Shown here piece by piece: positions 34,743 through 46,505 of a stretch of 64,000 nt of DNA. The position numbers were made by a program, and so were the translations under genes. Each line of letters begins with the position of its first letter. The stretch's first letter is position 1. Below the pieces are notes generated by a model. That model saw only the letters and a program-made list of their open reading frames with translations, did no database searches and had not been told where the DNA came from. The DNA comes from Uloborus plumipes (lineage: Eukaryota > Arthropoda > Arachnida > Araneae > Uloboridae). The stretch covers positions 24,161 to 88,160 of the forward strand of contig JAXGGA010004462.1 of assembly GCA_038373865.1 (NCBI GenBank), given 5' to 3'.

Positions 34743-35531
34743 CAGGGCCTGATGCAGGCCGATTTTGCTACCGTTTATCGGTACCTTCACAAAAATAAAA
34801 TAACAAAAACGGTACCTTCACAAAAATAAAGTAATAAAAACGGCACCTTCACAAAAATTACATAAAAAATCGGCATCTTAAATCATTTTAAATAAAAGCC
34901 GGTACCTTCACAAAGATTGTTAAAAAAATGGTAGGAAAAAGATGTATTTTGAAGAAATTCCGGGGACTTCACATCGAATGCGTTTTCCTTTTCTCCACTA
35001 CTATCGGCATTTCCGCGTTAGCGAAGTGGGTGTCGAACGGAACGAACTGAAATGAAGCGACGGCCGATGCATCCATTGTTTACATCGCCGATCAAACCAT
35101 GTGCGTCGCGCGTTTTTGAATACAAGCTACATTATTAATTAAGTGTTTAATTTAGTTGATTTTTTAATTGAAATCATGTCAAAACGAGGTTGACCAGCTA
35201 CTGAAGCTGGAGGTTATTATTTAGATTATTATGTCAAACGTTTGAGACTGCAAGTTGCAGGCTGTTATTGCTTTGTTTTTTTTTTTTTTTCTTTTGAGTA
35301 TTAGTCTTTTTTTTTGTAGTGAAAGCAATTTTTAATTTTTTTTTGACAATATAAGTTCTTTTTGTATTATTTAATAATATGATTATAAATGTAACAATGA
35401 TATGAGTTTTTTTGTCCAAAATTAAATAACTTAAAATGTGCTGTGAAAAAATAGCATTCACAAAAACAGGATGACGATTAAATATATTCACAAAAATAGG
35501 TAGTAAGATAAAAATCCTGGATTGGGCCCTG
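34743..35531. mobile_element. hAT MITE with internal CGGTACCTTCACAAAAA repeats
   Basis: The ends are CAGGGCCTGATGCAGGCC and GGGCCCTG, flanked by TTATTATT and TTATTATC (7 of 8 match). Four or five diverged direct repeats of CGGTACCTTCACAAAAAT lie at 34785-34915. The 789-bp body is non-coding. Confidence 0.7.
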
Positions 35532-36272
35532 TTATTATCTTCTGCACGAGTGAAATAAATAGGCATTTTTAAATTTGGAAAAACCCATTTCCACAAGCGT
35601 GAAAGAAATGAAATAGGGTGAAATAAATTATTGTTGAGAAAGAGCTGTTGCCATTTTTTTATTGAACATAAACAAATAAAATTCTTGCTTTTGCTTTTAG
35701 AATTTCCCAGTAACGGGGGACTTAAAAAACTTCTTTTGGCGATGGATTAATATTTTGTATTGCTCAAATGTCGACTTTAATCTAATCGGGACTTTTAGAC
35801 GCACAAGTCTCTTGACAAAACTTTTATTCTCAACGAAACCCGTGCAAAGAAAGCGACGCAGTTAACGAGTACTAAAAGTGCATTATTACTCAAAGACTTA
35901 GCCAAATAACTGGTAATAACTGCAGCGGTCTTGTGATCTTTTGAATACTTAGACTAAAATTAATTTATCAAAAAATAAATTTCATTGAACAAGACTAATT
36001 TTCTAATATAGAGCAATAGTTTTTTTTTTCTATTTTTGCAATATTTAGTCTTGTTTCATAGAATTTAGTAATACAGTAGTAATTGCATTGCTAATTTTGA
36101 TCAAATTAAAATAAAAATACTGAAAAAATTAATTTTTCTTAAAAAAGTCTTTTTTTTTTTCTAATAAAAGCCGGCTTTTGAAAAGCAGTGAAAACCAAAA
36201 AAAAGGTAGCCAGCCTTTTTTTTTTTTTTGGCCTGGCTAAAATTTGACAACCCTGTTAAGCGCACTTTTTGA

Positions 36273-36338
36273 AAAAGAATAACGTGAAACCTGCAATTTT
36301 TTAACTGTTAAAAAATTGCAGCTTTCACGTTATTCTTT
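36273..36338. repeat. Near-perfect hairpin
   Basis: AAAGAATAACGTGAAA, then TGCAATTTTTTAAC, faces its complement across a short loop, giving a stem of about 30 bp with one or two mismatches. It is probably part of the enclosing repeat. No terminator role is implied in this eukaryotic context. Confidence 0.8.
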
Positions 36339-37837
36339 AACATTACAATGTAATGTTAATAACATTATTAGTATAGCCTTTTGCAAAAAAGAAGAAAAAG
36401 ACCTTGGTAGCGGGATAACACACGAAACAGACAATGTAAAATCAGGGTTCCACTGCATTTAGATAAATCTCATCCCCTGATCCACCAAGAAAGATGCTTA
36501 GACAAGCTAAAATATATGCTAATGCCCATATTTTAGGCTTACTGAACATCTCCTCAGGGGTGGAGGGATAAGATGAACCTAAATATTTTGTTTTAACCCT
36601 GACTTTGTTTTACTTTTTCAGAATTGATTTGTATGTTCATGATCAATCAAGATTATTACCGTGAATTTTTTTATCAGTGCTTTATAAGTCAACACATTTC
36701 TTACTTTTTACTACAAATAAGGTGCAATAATCTTGGAAATCTTTTTAAAGTACAGGGTGCGGCAGCATAACTTCCCTTTTTCAAAACTCAATAAAAACTA
36801 TTGTAGGCATCGGAAAATATTTATTTATTTTTTATAATAGGGGTGCACAACCCGCGGACCAAATGCGGCCCGTCGCGTAGCGATGTGCGGCCCGCGAGTG
36901 CATTTGATTTTTTGTGTTGAAAAAAGAAAAAAACATTTTTGATTTTTTTTCTTTTAACTTAGAGGGGAAAAAAAGCAAAAAGGTTTTAATGGTGGTATTT
37001 TAAACTACACACACCGAATAAAACACTCCAAAATTCGTTTGAAGAAAGATTTTAGGACTTTGTAGTAATAATTGTTATAGTAACAACCATGACAAAAAAA
37101 AAAAAAAAAAAAGCCCCATTTTGAAAAATGTTACATATTTTTTTAAATATTTCATTGTTCAAGATCTATGTTTCCAACTTGAATGGCAAAATCCTACTTA
37201 TTTGACTTTTATATGCAAAATGCTTAGCAATTTGGACTTATTTTCAAGTGTTTTTTCAATGCCACGTGCAAAGTGCACTTTAAGGGCTTACATGTAATTT
37301 TTCAGCAATCTTTTAGCATCGGCTTCCAGGTTACGATATTTTTTCTTATTTTTGGAGTAATGCACTACACAAATCATACTTGGCAAGAATACAAACGTAT
37401 TTTTCGAAACAAATAATGAACATTTTTTTTAACCATCGTTTTTTAATTTTTGCACTCACGGCGTGGCAAATAGATATTTTTCGATCTAAAACCCGTAAAA
37501 ATTAAATTCTTTGGTGCTCTTGTTAATGAAGCTCTTGACAGAGATGGAGTTAGTTACCTTGCTGGCCTCTGATATATGCAACTGAAGTTTCTAATGGTTG
37601 TGACTTTTGGAGTTCTAAATATCTTTACCTCCATGATTAACCCAAAAAAGAAAAACGCAAGCCTGTGGAGAATTTCAACTATCAACAATGAACCTATGAA
37701 TAAAAATTGGTAGATACATTTCAATCTCAGCCATCCAATTGCTAATTTTGATTTCATGACATTTTAATGAATTTTTAGAGAAGTAATGTTTGTAAATTTT
37801 TGTTTCATGATTTCTTTTCTGTTCAGTCATCATTTTG

Positions 37838-40255
37838 TTAGCCCACTTTCCCGTTAAAAATAAAAGAAAGACGAAAAAAGTATTAAAAGTGGCTTAATGC
37901 ATCTAAAAAATATCGCCAAGTCCAAAAAAAAAAAAAAAAAGCCAAAAAGAAATAAAAAGGTAACATGAATATCGAAAAAATAAAAATTTGAAAGTAGGGT
38001 ATTGAGATGGGGAATTTGTGTGTCGGTCTGTCTGTCCCTCCCTAATTACTTTTGAATGAACATTCCGATTTGGACAAACTTTTTTTTGTTGGAAAGATCT
38101 CGGCAAGTACAGCTCATTCTCACATTTGATTTTTCGATTTGAACAATTTTTGGTTCAACTTTGAATTGTTCAAATAACCTGTCCCGCGATGCTAACTTTT
38201 GAGTGAACAGTCCGATTTGAACAAACTTTTTTTTGTTCGAAAGATATTATCAAGGATACTTCATTCCTGTATTTACATTTCCGATTTAAACAATTTTTTG
38301 TTCAACATTGAACCGCTCAAGTAAACTGTCACCCCAATAACTTTTGAATGAACAGTCCGATTTAAATAAACTTTTTTTTTTGTTCGAAGGATCTCAGCAC
38401 GGACACTTCATTACCGTATTTAAATTTTCAATTTGAACATTTTTTCGTTCAACATTGAGCCGTTCAAGCAACCTTTGCCCACCTAATAACTTTTGTGTGA
38501 ACCGTCCGAATGGAATAAACTTTTTTTGTTTGAAAGATCTCGGAGAGGCTCATTCCTATATTTTGCTTTTTGATTTGAACCATTTTTCGTTCAATATTGA
38601 ACCCTTCAGAAAAACAATTTAACATTACTACGGGGAGTTTAAGTTGAATGTTGATCCTGAACTTAAAGTCGGATTTCCTTCAAAATAACTTTGTAAGAAA
38701 ATGGTTTTGATAAATAATGTTTGTAAAGTACTTTTCTGAATAATCTTCTGTGAGGACTCTGACTCCCACTCCGCAAACATGGCGGAAATGCAAGCTGAGA
38801 AAAAAAATGACTGACTGTGCAGACGATTTTTTGTTTATTTATTCATTTGTTTTATTTTATTTATTCATTTGTTTTATTTTGTTTATTATTGTTACAATTT
38901 TCTTTTTTTTTTTTTTGGCAGGCGATTTTTTTTTTGTAACAAAAATTTTTCATTCACGAGGCGAGGGCATTTTATTTTTTATTTATATTTAACAACTAGC
39001 AAACGGATTAAAAGTGAAATTCGAGACATTTTATTAACGGACAAGTTTTTTTTCTTTTTTTTCTTTCTTTGATAAAATGTGTTTTGATGCTCTTTGTACT
39101 TTTATTTATTTATTATTATTTTATTTTATTTATTAATTTTTTTTTTTGAAAACGATTGAGGATTTTTTCTACGGAAGAACTGTAACAGTTACATTCTTTA
39201 AAAGGTGCGACAAAACTTTATTTATTCGTTTATTTACTTTTTGTGTCTATTTCATCTGATGAGAGGGGAATGTTTTGCTTTTAGAAATCAGCTCTAAGTA
39301 GAGATGCAAAGGGTGTAAAAAATCCAGTTTATTCCTGGGAAAAAACCGGGTTTTTTGGGAAGGGAATTTCGAAAATTCCCGAGAGTTTTGGGAATTTTCA
39401 AAGTGTTAAGAAATTCTGGTTTTGAAATTCGTACATATTACCCTAATTAGATACATTCAAAAGATATTTCCTACAGTTATATTTTATGTATATGGAATTG
39501 CATATCAGAAAAATATTTCAAAATAATAAGTAAAAAAGGCCAGCCTATCTTGAGTTTGTTTTGTCACGGGGAATAATTTCAAATTGAGATGGTTTGTTGA
39601 GTTTGCTTTCTAAAAGTGCAACTAATTGCTTACCTCTTGCAATCATTGCTTCTCCACATGTTAATTGATGGTTTTTGTTAAATAAAATGCTTAGTATTTT
39701 ATGTACTTAACCTAACTTTTTTTTATATAACTAACATCAAGTTTTTTTTTCAGTGTATGTCACATATTAACCCCCCTTAAAAAATCACGTTAGACACTTT
39801 GTTCCAATAGACAGGGTTGTCTGAGTGGTTTTTATCAAACTAAAAATGTTTATTTCAGCATTATGTTTTTTTCTCTCTTTTTTTAAGAGCTCCAAAGGCA
39901 GTGGCACTTTATAACAGTACTGCTTTGAAAGTTGCATTTTCACCTCAAATATAATGACGAAGTCTATTTTTACTCTTACATTAGGCATAACAACTATGTA
40001 AAAAATTACTATGTTTGTTTACATTCAAAATTCCCAATGTTCCCCAAAATTCCGGGGTTTTTCCCCAAAATTCCTGGGGTTTTCCCGGCTCTCAAAAACT
40101 ACGGGTTTTTTTGCATCTCTAGCTCTAAGTGCTAAAAAGGTATGTTTGACATAATTTTCAGTCTCAGATAATCAAGAGAATAATGATCAGATGCTAGAAT
40201 GCCGATGTCGATGTACGGGAAAGTAGGCTAGTTTAGTGCTTGACAGAACTTCTTG
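37838..40255 (+). mobile_element. Helentron-type non-autonomous element, copy E (interrupted)
   Basis: It starts TTAGCCCACTTTCCCGT, has ACGGGAAAGTAGGCT near the 3' end, the TTGACAGAACT hairpin half and TTCTTG. Four ~140-bp units start near 38046, 38200, 38340 and 38488. A hAT MITE at 39299-40121 interrupts the 3' half, leaving about 1.59 kb of element sequence. The open frames at 38750-39072 are shadows of T-rich repeat DNA. Confidence 0.78.
39299..40121. mobile_element. hAT MITE with exact 8-bp target duplication
   Basis: The ends are TAGAGATGCAAA and TTTGCATCTCTA, flanked by GCTCTAAG at 39291-39298 and 40122-40129. Subterminal runs of GGGAATTTTC-like and CCCCAAAATTCC sequence face each other. 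The 823-bp body is non-coding. It is the innermost layer of the 36.75-41.98 kb nest. Confidence 0.92.
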
Positions 40256-40725
40256 TGTGATATTCATATTATATCCAGCTAATGGTAGAATTTTGTGTTT
40301 GCACTGTGGCCCAGTTCCTTTGGAACTGTTGGCAGTTTTGCTAAGAGTCTTTTTTGGATCTTATTGTGCTCAAATTACATATTGATTTTGTATTGCTGAA
40401 TAAAATGCTTGATTTCTTTAGTTTTAATAATTAATAAATTTCAAAATTATAAAAGCACAAAGTTGCAAAAATATTGCAGACATGTAACACCTTTTTCAAA
40501 ACATGCAAAGTTTTAAGCCTCTGATGGCTAAGCAACTTTAAGAGAAAGACTGCTTAGCGTCATAAGATCAAAACCTTTCTTCACTGAAAAAGGTTTAACT
40601 TTTCACTCTGAGTCATGTATATGAAATATTTTGTAGTTTCATGCTTTAATAAAGTTGGTATTTTTTCCCAATAAGTCATTTAGTAAAAATATTCAATATT
40701 TCAATTACAACTTTTCTTACATTAA

Positions 40726-41237
40726 CCCATTAATGCCTAGCGTCCCTTTTTAGGGACGGTCCAAAACTAGGTGTGAATTTTCCCAACATAAACATTTCAA
40801 CCAAATAATAGTGTTCAATTAGTACCTTGGTATTGTTTCAATTCGTAATTAACAGATTGCAGCACATAACCATTGTAAAGTGCGTTCTGTAGCAGTTTTA
40901 ATATGATCTTTATCAAAAATGACATTGTTCACGATCTCAAGAAAAAAAGCTAAGTTTTCAAAGTTATTCCCAGCTTCCCAGTTTATGTTAATTGTTGGTT
41001 TTATTTCTTCTTATAAAATGTCTTTTTAAATATGTCGTAAGCAGAAAAAATTTTTAGTAAAAAAAGTATGAACCCTCTTGGGGGTTTATCGTAACTTTTA
41101 AGGGACGATTTTTCTTTCCTTAATAAAAAAAAATTTTTTACATAATAATTTTTTTATTATTTTTCCTGTCCATTAAACACTGTTTGTAACCAGTATACAA
41201 AATATCTTTGGAAAAAAAAATGTCAGGCATTAATGGG
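40726..41237. mobile_element. piggyBac-type MITE
   Basis: The ends CCCATTAATGCC and GGCATTAATGGG are exact inverted repeats flanked by TTAA on both sides (40722-40725 and 41238-41241), the piggyBac signature. TAGGGAC and AAGGGAC motifs occur inside each end. The body is 512 bp with no transposase. Confidence 0.9.
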
Positions 41238-41535
41238 TTAACATCAGCTAAGTACTGGTGCATGCTCTGCCAGGCCCATTATTTTTCTTAATTTTCCTTG
41301 GGGCAAAGGATATGTACTCAATGCAAATATAGCAAAATATATTCAAAATTTAAAAACAGAAACATGACTTTCTCAGGGTTTGTGGGGGGGGGGGGGTAAT
41401 TACCCTTTAGGAGCCCTCCAAATGATGGGCTGGCATGCTGCCCTCCAATGGAGCTCTTGCTACGCATGCGGCCCTTCACTGAAAGAGGTTGTGCACCCCT
41501 ATTTTATAATGTAGGTATATGTCTAAAGTTTTTAT

Positions 41536-41911
41536 TTACATTGTTTTGAAGATCAAATCTGATATGTGATGTCCCCCATTCTCTATACATTGCGTAAACC
41601 GATTTCTGGCGTTTGTCGTGACTCTTGTTAGTATAGCAGGTGTTATGTTAGCAATTTCTTCTTGGATGTTGGTTTTCAAATCTTGTAGGGTTCTTGGACG
41701 TTTCACATAAACACGGGATTTCAAAAAAAGCGATTAAGCGATAAGATTCATCAAAGAGATTCCGAAATGCACGCTGCGTTGCAATAACCGAACATCCGCT
41801 TGAAAAGTAGGCCTCAACGGCAAAGGCTCGCTCCTCACTATTCCAACGCGTGATGGCGACTGAACTGTGTCTGGACAAAACTTTACAGTGCCCCCTCTTG
41901 AACGAGACCAC
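41536..41911 (-). pseudogene. Transposase remnant with DUF4817-like N terminus
   Basis: The minus strand reads RWNSEERAFAVEAYFSSGCS and VIATQRAFRNLF, the helix-turn-helix (DUF4817-like) start seen in many arthropod Tc/mariner-type transposases. A different frame then reads RVYVKRPRTLQDLKTNIQEE and RNRFTQCIENGGHHISDLIF, which resembles the C terminus of the same proteins. The catalytic core between them is missing and the frames do not join, so the gene is dead. The family recognition is from memory. Confidence 0.8.
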
Positions 41912-41985
41912 TAGCGCTCCGCTATGACATCAACTAACTGAATGGCGCGCATTTTAAAAAGGAAGTTATGCTGCCGCACCTTGTA

Positions 41986-42368
41986 TAATTAATTGTACTG
42001 TGTAAAATACATATTAATTAGCTCAGTAGCTTAATTTCCTTAAGTTTTCATCCACCCTACACTGTTAAAACTATGAATTTCATTCAGCACCTTTCAGGGG
42101 TGAAATGCTTGTAGCACCAGCAGCAGCCCATAGGAAGCCGAAATTGTACCGTTAACTAGAGTGAAAAATTGGCACCTATAACAATCTACTTACTTGGCTG
42201 CATTCGATGGTATTTATGACCATGTTCTTCACTAAGTTCATGAAATAAAACAAGAATTTAATATATTTCTAGTCTTTATAAGCTGTTTTGTGAAAAAAAG
42301 ATACGTCTGCTACTGTGCAATTTCCTAATTGTAAATTTTATACTCGAGTTGGCGGTATATTGCATATG
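41986..42368. other. Intergenic DNA, nothing recognised
   Basis: A short spacer between the broken Tc/mariner relic and the next RATTCCA-end element. Confidence 0.55.
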
Positions 42369-45300
42369 GGTCATTCCATTTTAAATCAACAAATTTTCAA
42401 AAAAGTTGTTGCATCACCATTTTTGATTTTGATGAAAATTTGCATGTGTATTCCTTTTACTTCCCAGAGCTCAAAACAGTGTTCATTTTATTTTTAAAAA
42501 AATTACCCTTTGATATATAGGCCATTTTTGTTGTTGGCAACAGCGAAAATTGGGCGTTTTGATGCTTTGTTTGATGAACTATAACTTTTTTTCTATCAAA
42601 GATTTTGAGCTCAAATATAGCTCATTGGAAAGCTAAGAAAAAGATCTTTTTATATATGCTATCAATAAATTTCAGATTTAAAAAAAATATTTATTTTTTC
42701 AAGGTCAAAGTTCACGACGAAAATAACATTTTTTACTACTTTCGAGCATTAAAAAACCCATGAAGGGTTCAAAGTAACAAGCCGATTTTTTCATCATATA
42801 TTCATAGTCATGGTTACTTACTGTATAAAAAAAATTGGCTTGTTACTCCACCCCCTTTATGAGATATGCCCCCCCAAAGTTGTAAATTTTTTAAAAAATC
42901 CAATTTTCAACGCTAAAAAAATGCATGTGGGGGGCAAGATAAAAAAATTTTTATATGTGGTATGTTAAGTACTTTTTACCAGCTTTCTAATGAAACAAAA
43001 GTTGCTTTGTTATTCAAAGGCGTTTGGCAGATATAAGGGACTGAACTTTCAAAAAATTGCACAAAAACAACACGATTATTTTCATTTTTTTAAATCTTTT
43101 TTTTATTTAAATGTAATTATATACCTTATTCTTTGCTTTAAATGCTAAAAAAAGACTAAGAAGAGCAATGAAGAAACATATTTAAAGTTTAATAAGATAA
43201 TTTAATATTTTTAACACCTAGGAATATAGAATACCACTAAACTTGTCTGATTTTTAAACATCTGATTGCTACCTATTGTGGAGTAACAGGACTGAGCATT
43301 TTTCAACTTGTCCAGGTTTGTTCATACCATGTGGTCATCCTTGTTCTGGCTTGCTTTCACATGTGTATCTTAGTTGTCTTTCATATTCTGAAAGAAGTAG
43401 GTTGTTGAGCTAGTGTTTCTGCTGTAAAATCTTGTGAAGCTGATGTGATTTCTTTTCATTTCAAGTTCATTCATATTCACAGAATGTTTTGTTAAAGGTA
43501 AAAAAAGAAATTCTTTAGAATCCTTAAATATAAATTTAAATTTGTCTTTCTATATGTAAACAGTGAATAAGTTATGGATAACCCTAAATGCTCCATAGGG
43601 CAATTCCACGAAGCTGGAGACATCACACACGAAAAAAATTTTCAATGAATCAATAGTTTTTTGATTTCATATGATGTAAAAAAGAATGAATTTTTATAAA
43701 ATAACCCTAAAAAGGCTATAAACTTATTTCTTGTAAGTTTTATAGGTAAGTTTTGACAACACCATTTTGTGCGTATGTTTTCTTGTTTTCGAGCTATTGA
43801 AAGTTCATCAGTTTTTTTACTTATGACATTAACTGGTATGTCTACAGTTTTATTTTTTATTGAAATTTAGTTTATGAATGAAGAGATTACGCCAACAAAG
43901 AAGCTTCAAACTGTTATAATTATTTTATAAACAATTTTTATAAATTAGTCCTCATATTCATGTAACGTCAGTCACAAAATAGTATAAAAGTTTGTTTTAC
44001 TTAAACAAAACTAAACCCAAGATTACAACAAGTCATATTCTCTTCATTTAGGATGATATCTTTAATATTCTTTACCTAAATATTTAAAAGTAGTTGAATT
44101 AATATATTTAAAACTTGCTTAAAATGTGTAACATCAGTCACAGTAACATCAGTCACATTTCTCTTTTCACTAAGATGCTTTAAATAAACTATACAAATGG
44201 CACTAACTGCTGCAAAAAGGCAACATATTAGGTGAGAGAAATTTAAAATAACTGAAAATATGAAGATTAGTAAATCAAAAACAGTGTATGATAAAATGAG
44301 CAGAGAAAAAGAGAAAAAATAAATTTTTGTAAAGTGATTATCTAGCTAAGTTCAAAGTAAGTCTAGAATCAAGTTAAAAAAAAAATTAGGAAAAGAGATA
44401 CAAGAAAATGTAGGACACAAAAGAGCCCGGTTTTAAATAGCAGCTGTCCTTTTTTTCTTTTTTAATTGAAACTGGACAAACAAGTACTCCTAACTCTCCG
44501 TGTATGGCAGTTAAATTAAAGTGTTTGTCAATGAAAACAGAACATGGTTAAGTAATTTTGGACCCTATGTGATCTTAGAAGACGTGAACCAGGCGGGAAA
44601 GATATCGAAACTGCTTGGAAAAATGATAATTCTGAAGAGATAAGACGCTAAAAAACTTCTGCAATACTCCTAGAAGCAGATGGATTTATTTGTGAAACAA
44701 TGTATAGAAATGAGAAAGCAAATTTGAGGAATTGAAACATATGTTTTTGATGTAGCAAATTACAGTACAATATTTTCCTGCGAAATTACCACAAAAGCTT
44801 CATAATAGCCTACACCAGATTTAGAAATAGCCACATTTTTTTCCTAAAGATTCGGAGAACTTCAATATTAGTGAAGAAAATCCAAATCACGATCGATTGT
44901 ATGCATATCTTTTTTTTGTGCAAAAAAGTTTTTACATATTACACTTCACGAAATGTGAAAATATTTTAGCTTTCCCCCCCGAGTTTGAAGCTATATTATT
45001 AATAGTTATATTTGAGTAATATTTTTTAAATAAATCAGAAGCTGGAGCAGGTAATTAGCAGCAACACTTTTTTGGCAGTGATTTTCTGAATCACCAAAAG
45101 TTCAAAACAGTTTTTTGAAGTCTAATTTAGCAAAATGTGTTCCGAAATTGAAGGCTGCAGTAGAGGAGAGAGGGTTCTTGTGGAACATGATGGTCAATTC
45201 TATGAGGTGAAGTTAGTGCCATTCAAAATTATAAGTAGCCAGTTAATGTCAAGTTTTGAGCAGTAAAATATTTATAAATGGCCTAACAATGTGAATGAAA

Positions 45301-46505
45301 TTTATTATTCGAAAGAAAAACTAATTAAAAAATTAACCCTCCCCAGAAGAAGTTATTTAAAGAGGGCAATTCATTAAAAATTAATGTGTAAAACTTAATT
45401 AGTGTAATTAAGATTTTATTGCCATTCTTTATTTCTTATAATTTAACTTCAATTTTGGGCAAAATATATGCTTTGTTAATAATTAGAAAGACATTATTTA
45501 TTATTGTAGCAATGTTTTGTTGTGGTAACATCAGTCACACCTATTACATATTTTCTGTGCTATCAGTTTTTCAGTTTATTCCATCAAAAAAAGTGTTTTT
45601 TAATAAAGTCTGAAATCTCTATTTTTATAGGAATTTTATTTTTTATGTTTCACGCTATTAGTTTGAAGAGGATTTCAAATTGATAAAAAGTCAATTTTAG
45701 TGATGTCGCTTTTGTGTAACATCAGTCACATATGTTTGATTCCCCATAATTTCTGAAAAAAAAAATTTCCTCATACCTAATGAATTATGAAAAGACTTTT
45801 AGTATACTCTGTAATTACATTTTAGTTCAAATTCAGGGGGTAAAAATTAATTTCAAGTCAGTACTGAATTTTTAATTTAAAAATAGAGTCAAACTGTAAC
45901 GTCAGTCACCATGGAATGACCCCATAGGAGTTTTTGAGAATGATGATTGTAATATATTAAGTTACAGTAGGCAGTCTACTGTAAATAGTATTTCTGAGTA
46001 CAGTGATAATGATAAAACTTTACTGCACCTGAGAACTAGGTGTAAAACTATTGAAACTGTTTGTACCTACCAGCAAGAAGTTCCATAAAGGTGGCAAAAT
46101 TTGGCAAGAAATTTTTTTGCATGGTAGGTACAAACAGTTTCAATAGTTTTACACCTAGTTCTCAGGTGCAGTAAAGTTTTATCATTATCACTGTACTCAG
46201 AAATACTATTTACAGTAGACTGCCTACTGTAACTTAAAATATTACAATCATCATTCTCAAAAACTCCTATGGAGCATTTAGGGTTATCCATAACTTATTC
46301 ACTGTTTACATGTAGAAAGACAAATTTAAATTTATATTTAAGGATTCTAAAGAATTTCTTCTTTTACCTTTAACAAAACATTCTGTGAATATGAATGAAC
46401 TTGAAATGAAAAGAAATCACATCAGCTTCACAAGATTTTACAGCAGAAACACTAGCTCAACAACCTACTTCTTTCAGAATTTGAAAGACAACTAAGATAC
46501 ACATG
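42369..46505. mobile_element. Left part of a palindromic GGGTCATTCCA-end element, cut by a gypsy LTR
   Basis: It starts GGGTCATTCCATTTTAAATC. A long palindrome runs from about 43340-43599 plus 45929-46070 (left arm) to about 46125-46505 (right arm), around a 50-bp loop. The element at 43600-45921 is inserted in the left arm, and the right arm uninterruptedly shows its empty site. The right arm stops exactly where the LTR begins, at ACACATGTG. The missing right end should lie beyond the retrotransposon, outside the window. Confidence 0.65.
43600..45921. mobile_element. Non-coding element with GTAACATCAGTCACA phrase repeats
   Basis: The ends are GCAATTCCACG and CATGGAATGACC, with CCATAGG duplicated at 43593-43599 and 45922-45928. 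The other palindrome arm gives the empty site. Six same-strand copies of GTAACRTCAGTCAC lie at 43962, 44128, 44143, 45525, 45716 and 45896, the last almost at the right end. No protein is recognised in the 2.3 kb. Confidence 0.7.

Larger units (their letters stand above)
34301..36453. mobile_element. Possible pogo/Tigger-like element
   Basis: CAGTGAAACCCC after a TA (34299-34300) faces GGGTTCCACTG near 36446-36455 in reverse, with weak similarity continuing inward (GTACCAAG, CTACCAAG). The right flank is CA instead of TA. An hAT MITE (34743-35531) and a perfect hairpin (36273-36338) lie inside. No transposase is seen. Confidence 0.4.
36838..41501. mobile_element. hAT element with 8-bp target duplication, carrying two further insertions
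   Basis: The ends are TAGGGGTGCACAACC and GGTTGTGCACCCCTA, flanked by TTTTATAA at 36830-36837 and 41502-41509. The subterminal sequence is GC-rich (GCGGCCC and GGCCCG blocks), as in many hAT elements. It contains the Helentron copy at 37838-40255 and a piggyBac MITE at 40726-41237. The remaining ~1.7 kb has no recognised transposase. Confidence 0.88.
36753..41983 (-). mobile_element. Broken Tc/mariner element (DUF4817-type), split by nested insertions
   Basis: The ends CAGGGTGCGGCAGCATAACT and GGAAGTTATGCTGCCGCACC are inverted repeats next to TA sites (36751-36752 and 41984-41985). Without the hAT insertion at 36838-41501 only about 0.57 kb remains. That remnant carries transposase fragments on the minus strand (41536-41911). 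It is an internally deleted relic, and it is the outermost layer of a four-level nest. Confidence 0.85.

Noticed and set aside
36273..36338. Strong hairpin as a transcription terminator or microRNA
   Set aside because: It is AT-rich, lies within a repeat, and nothing shows transcription or conservation.
43962..45910. Regularly repeated short phrases resembling a CRISPR array
   Set aside because: Spacing is irregular (15 bp to more than 1 kb), the genome is eukaryotic and no cas gene is present.
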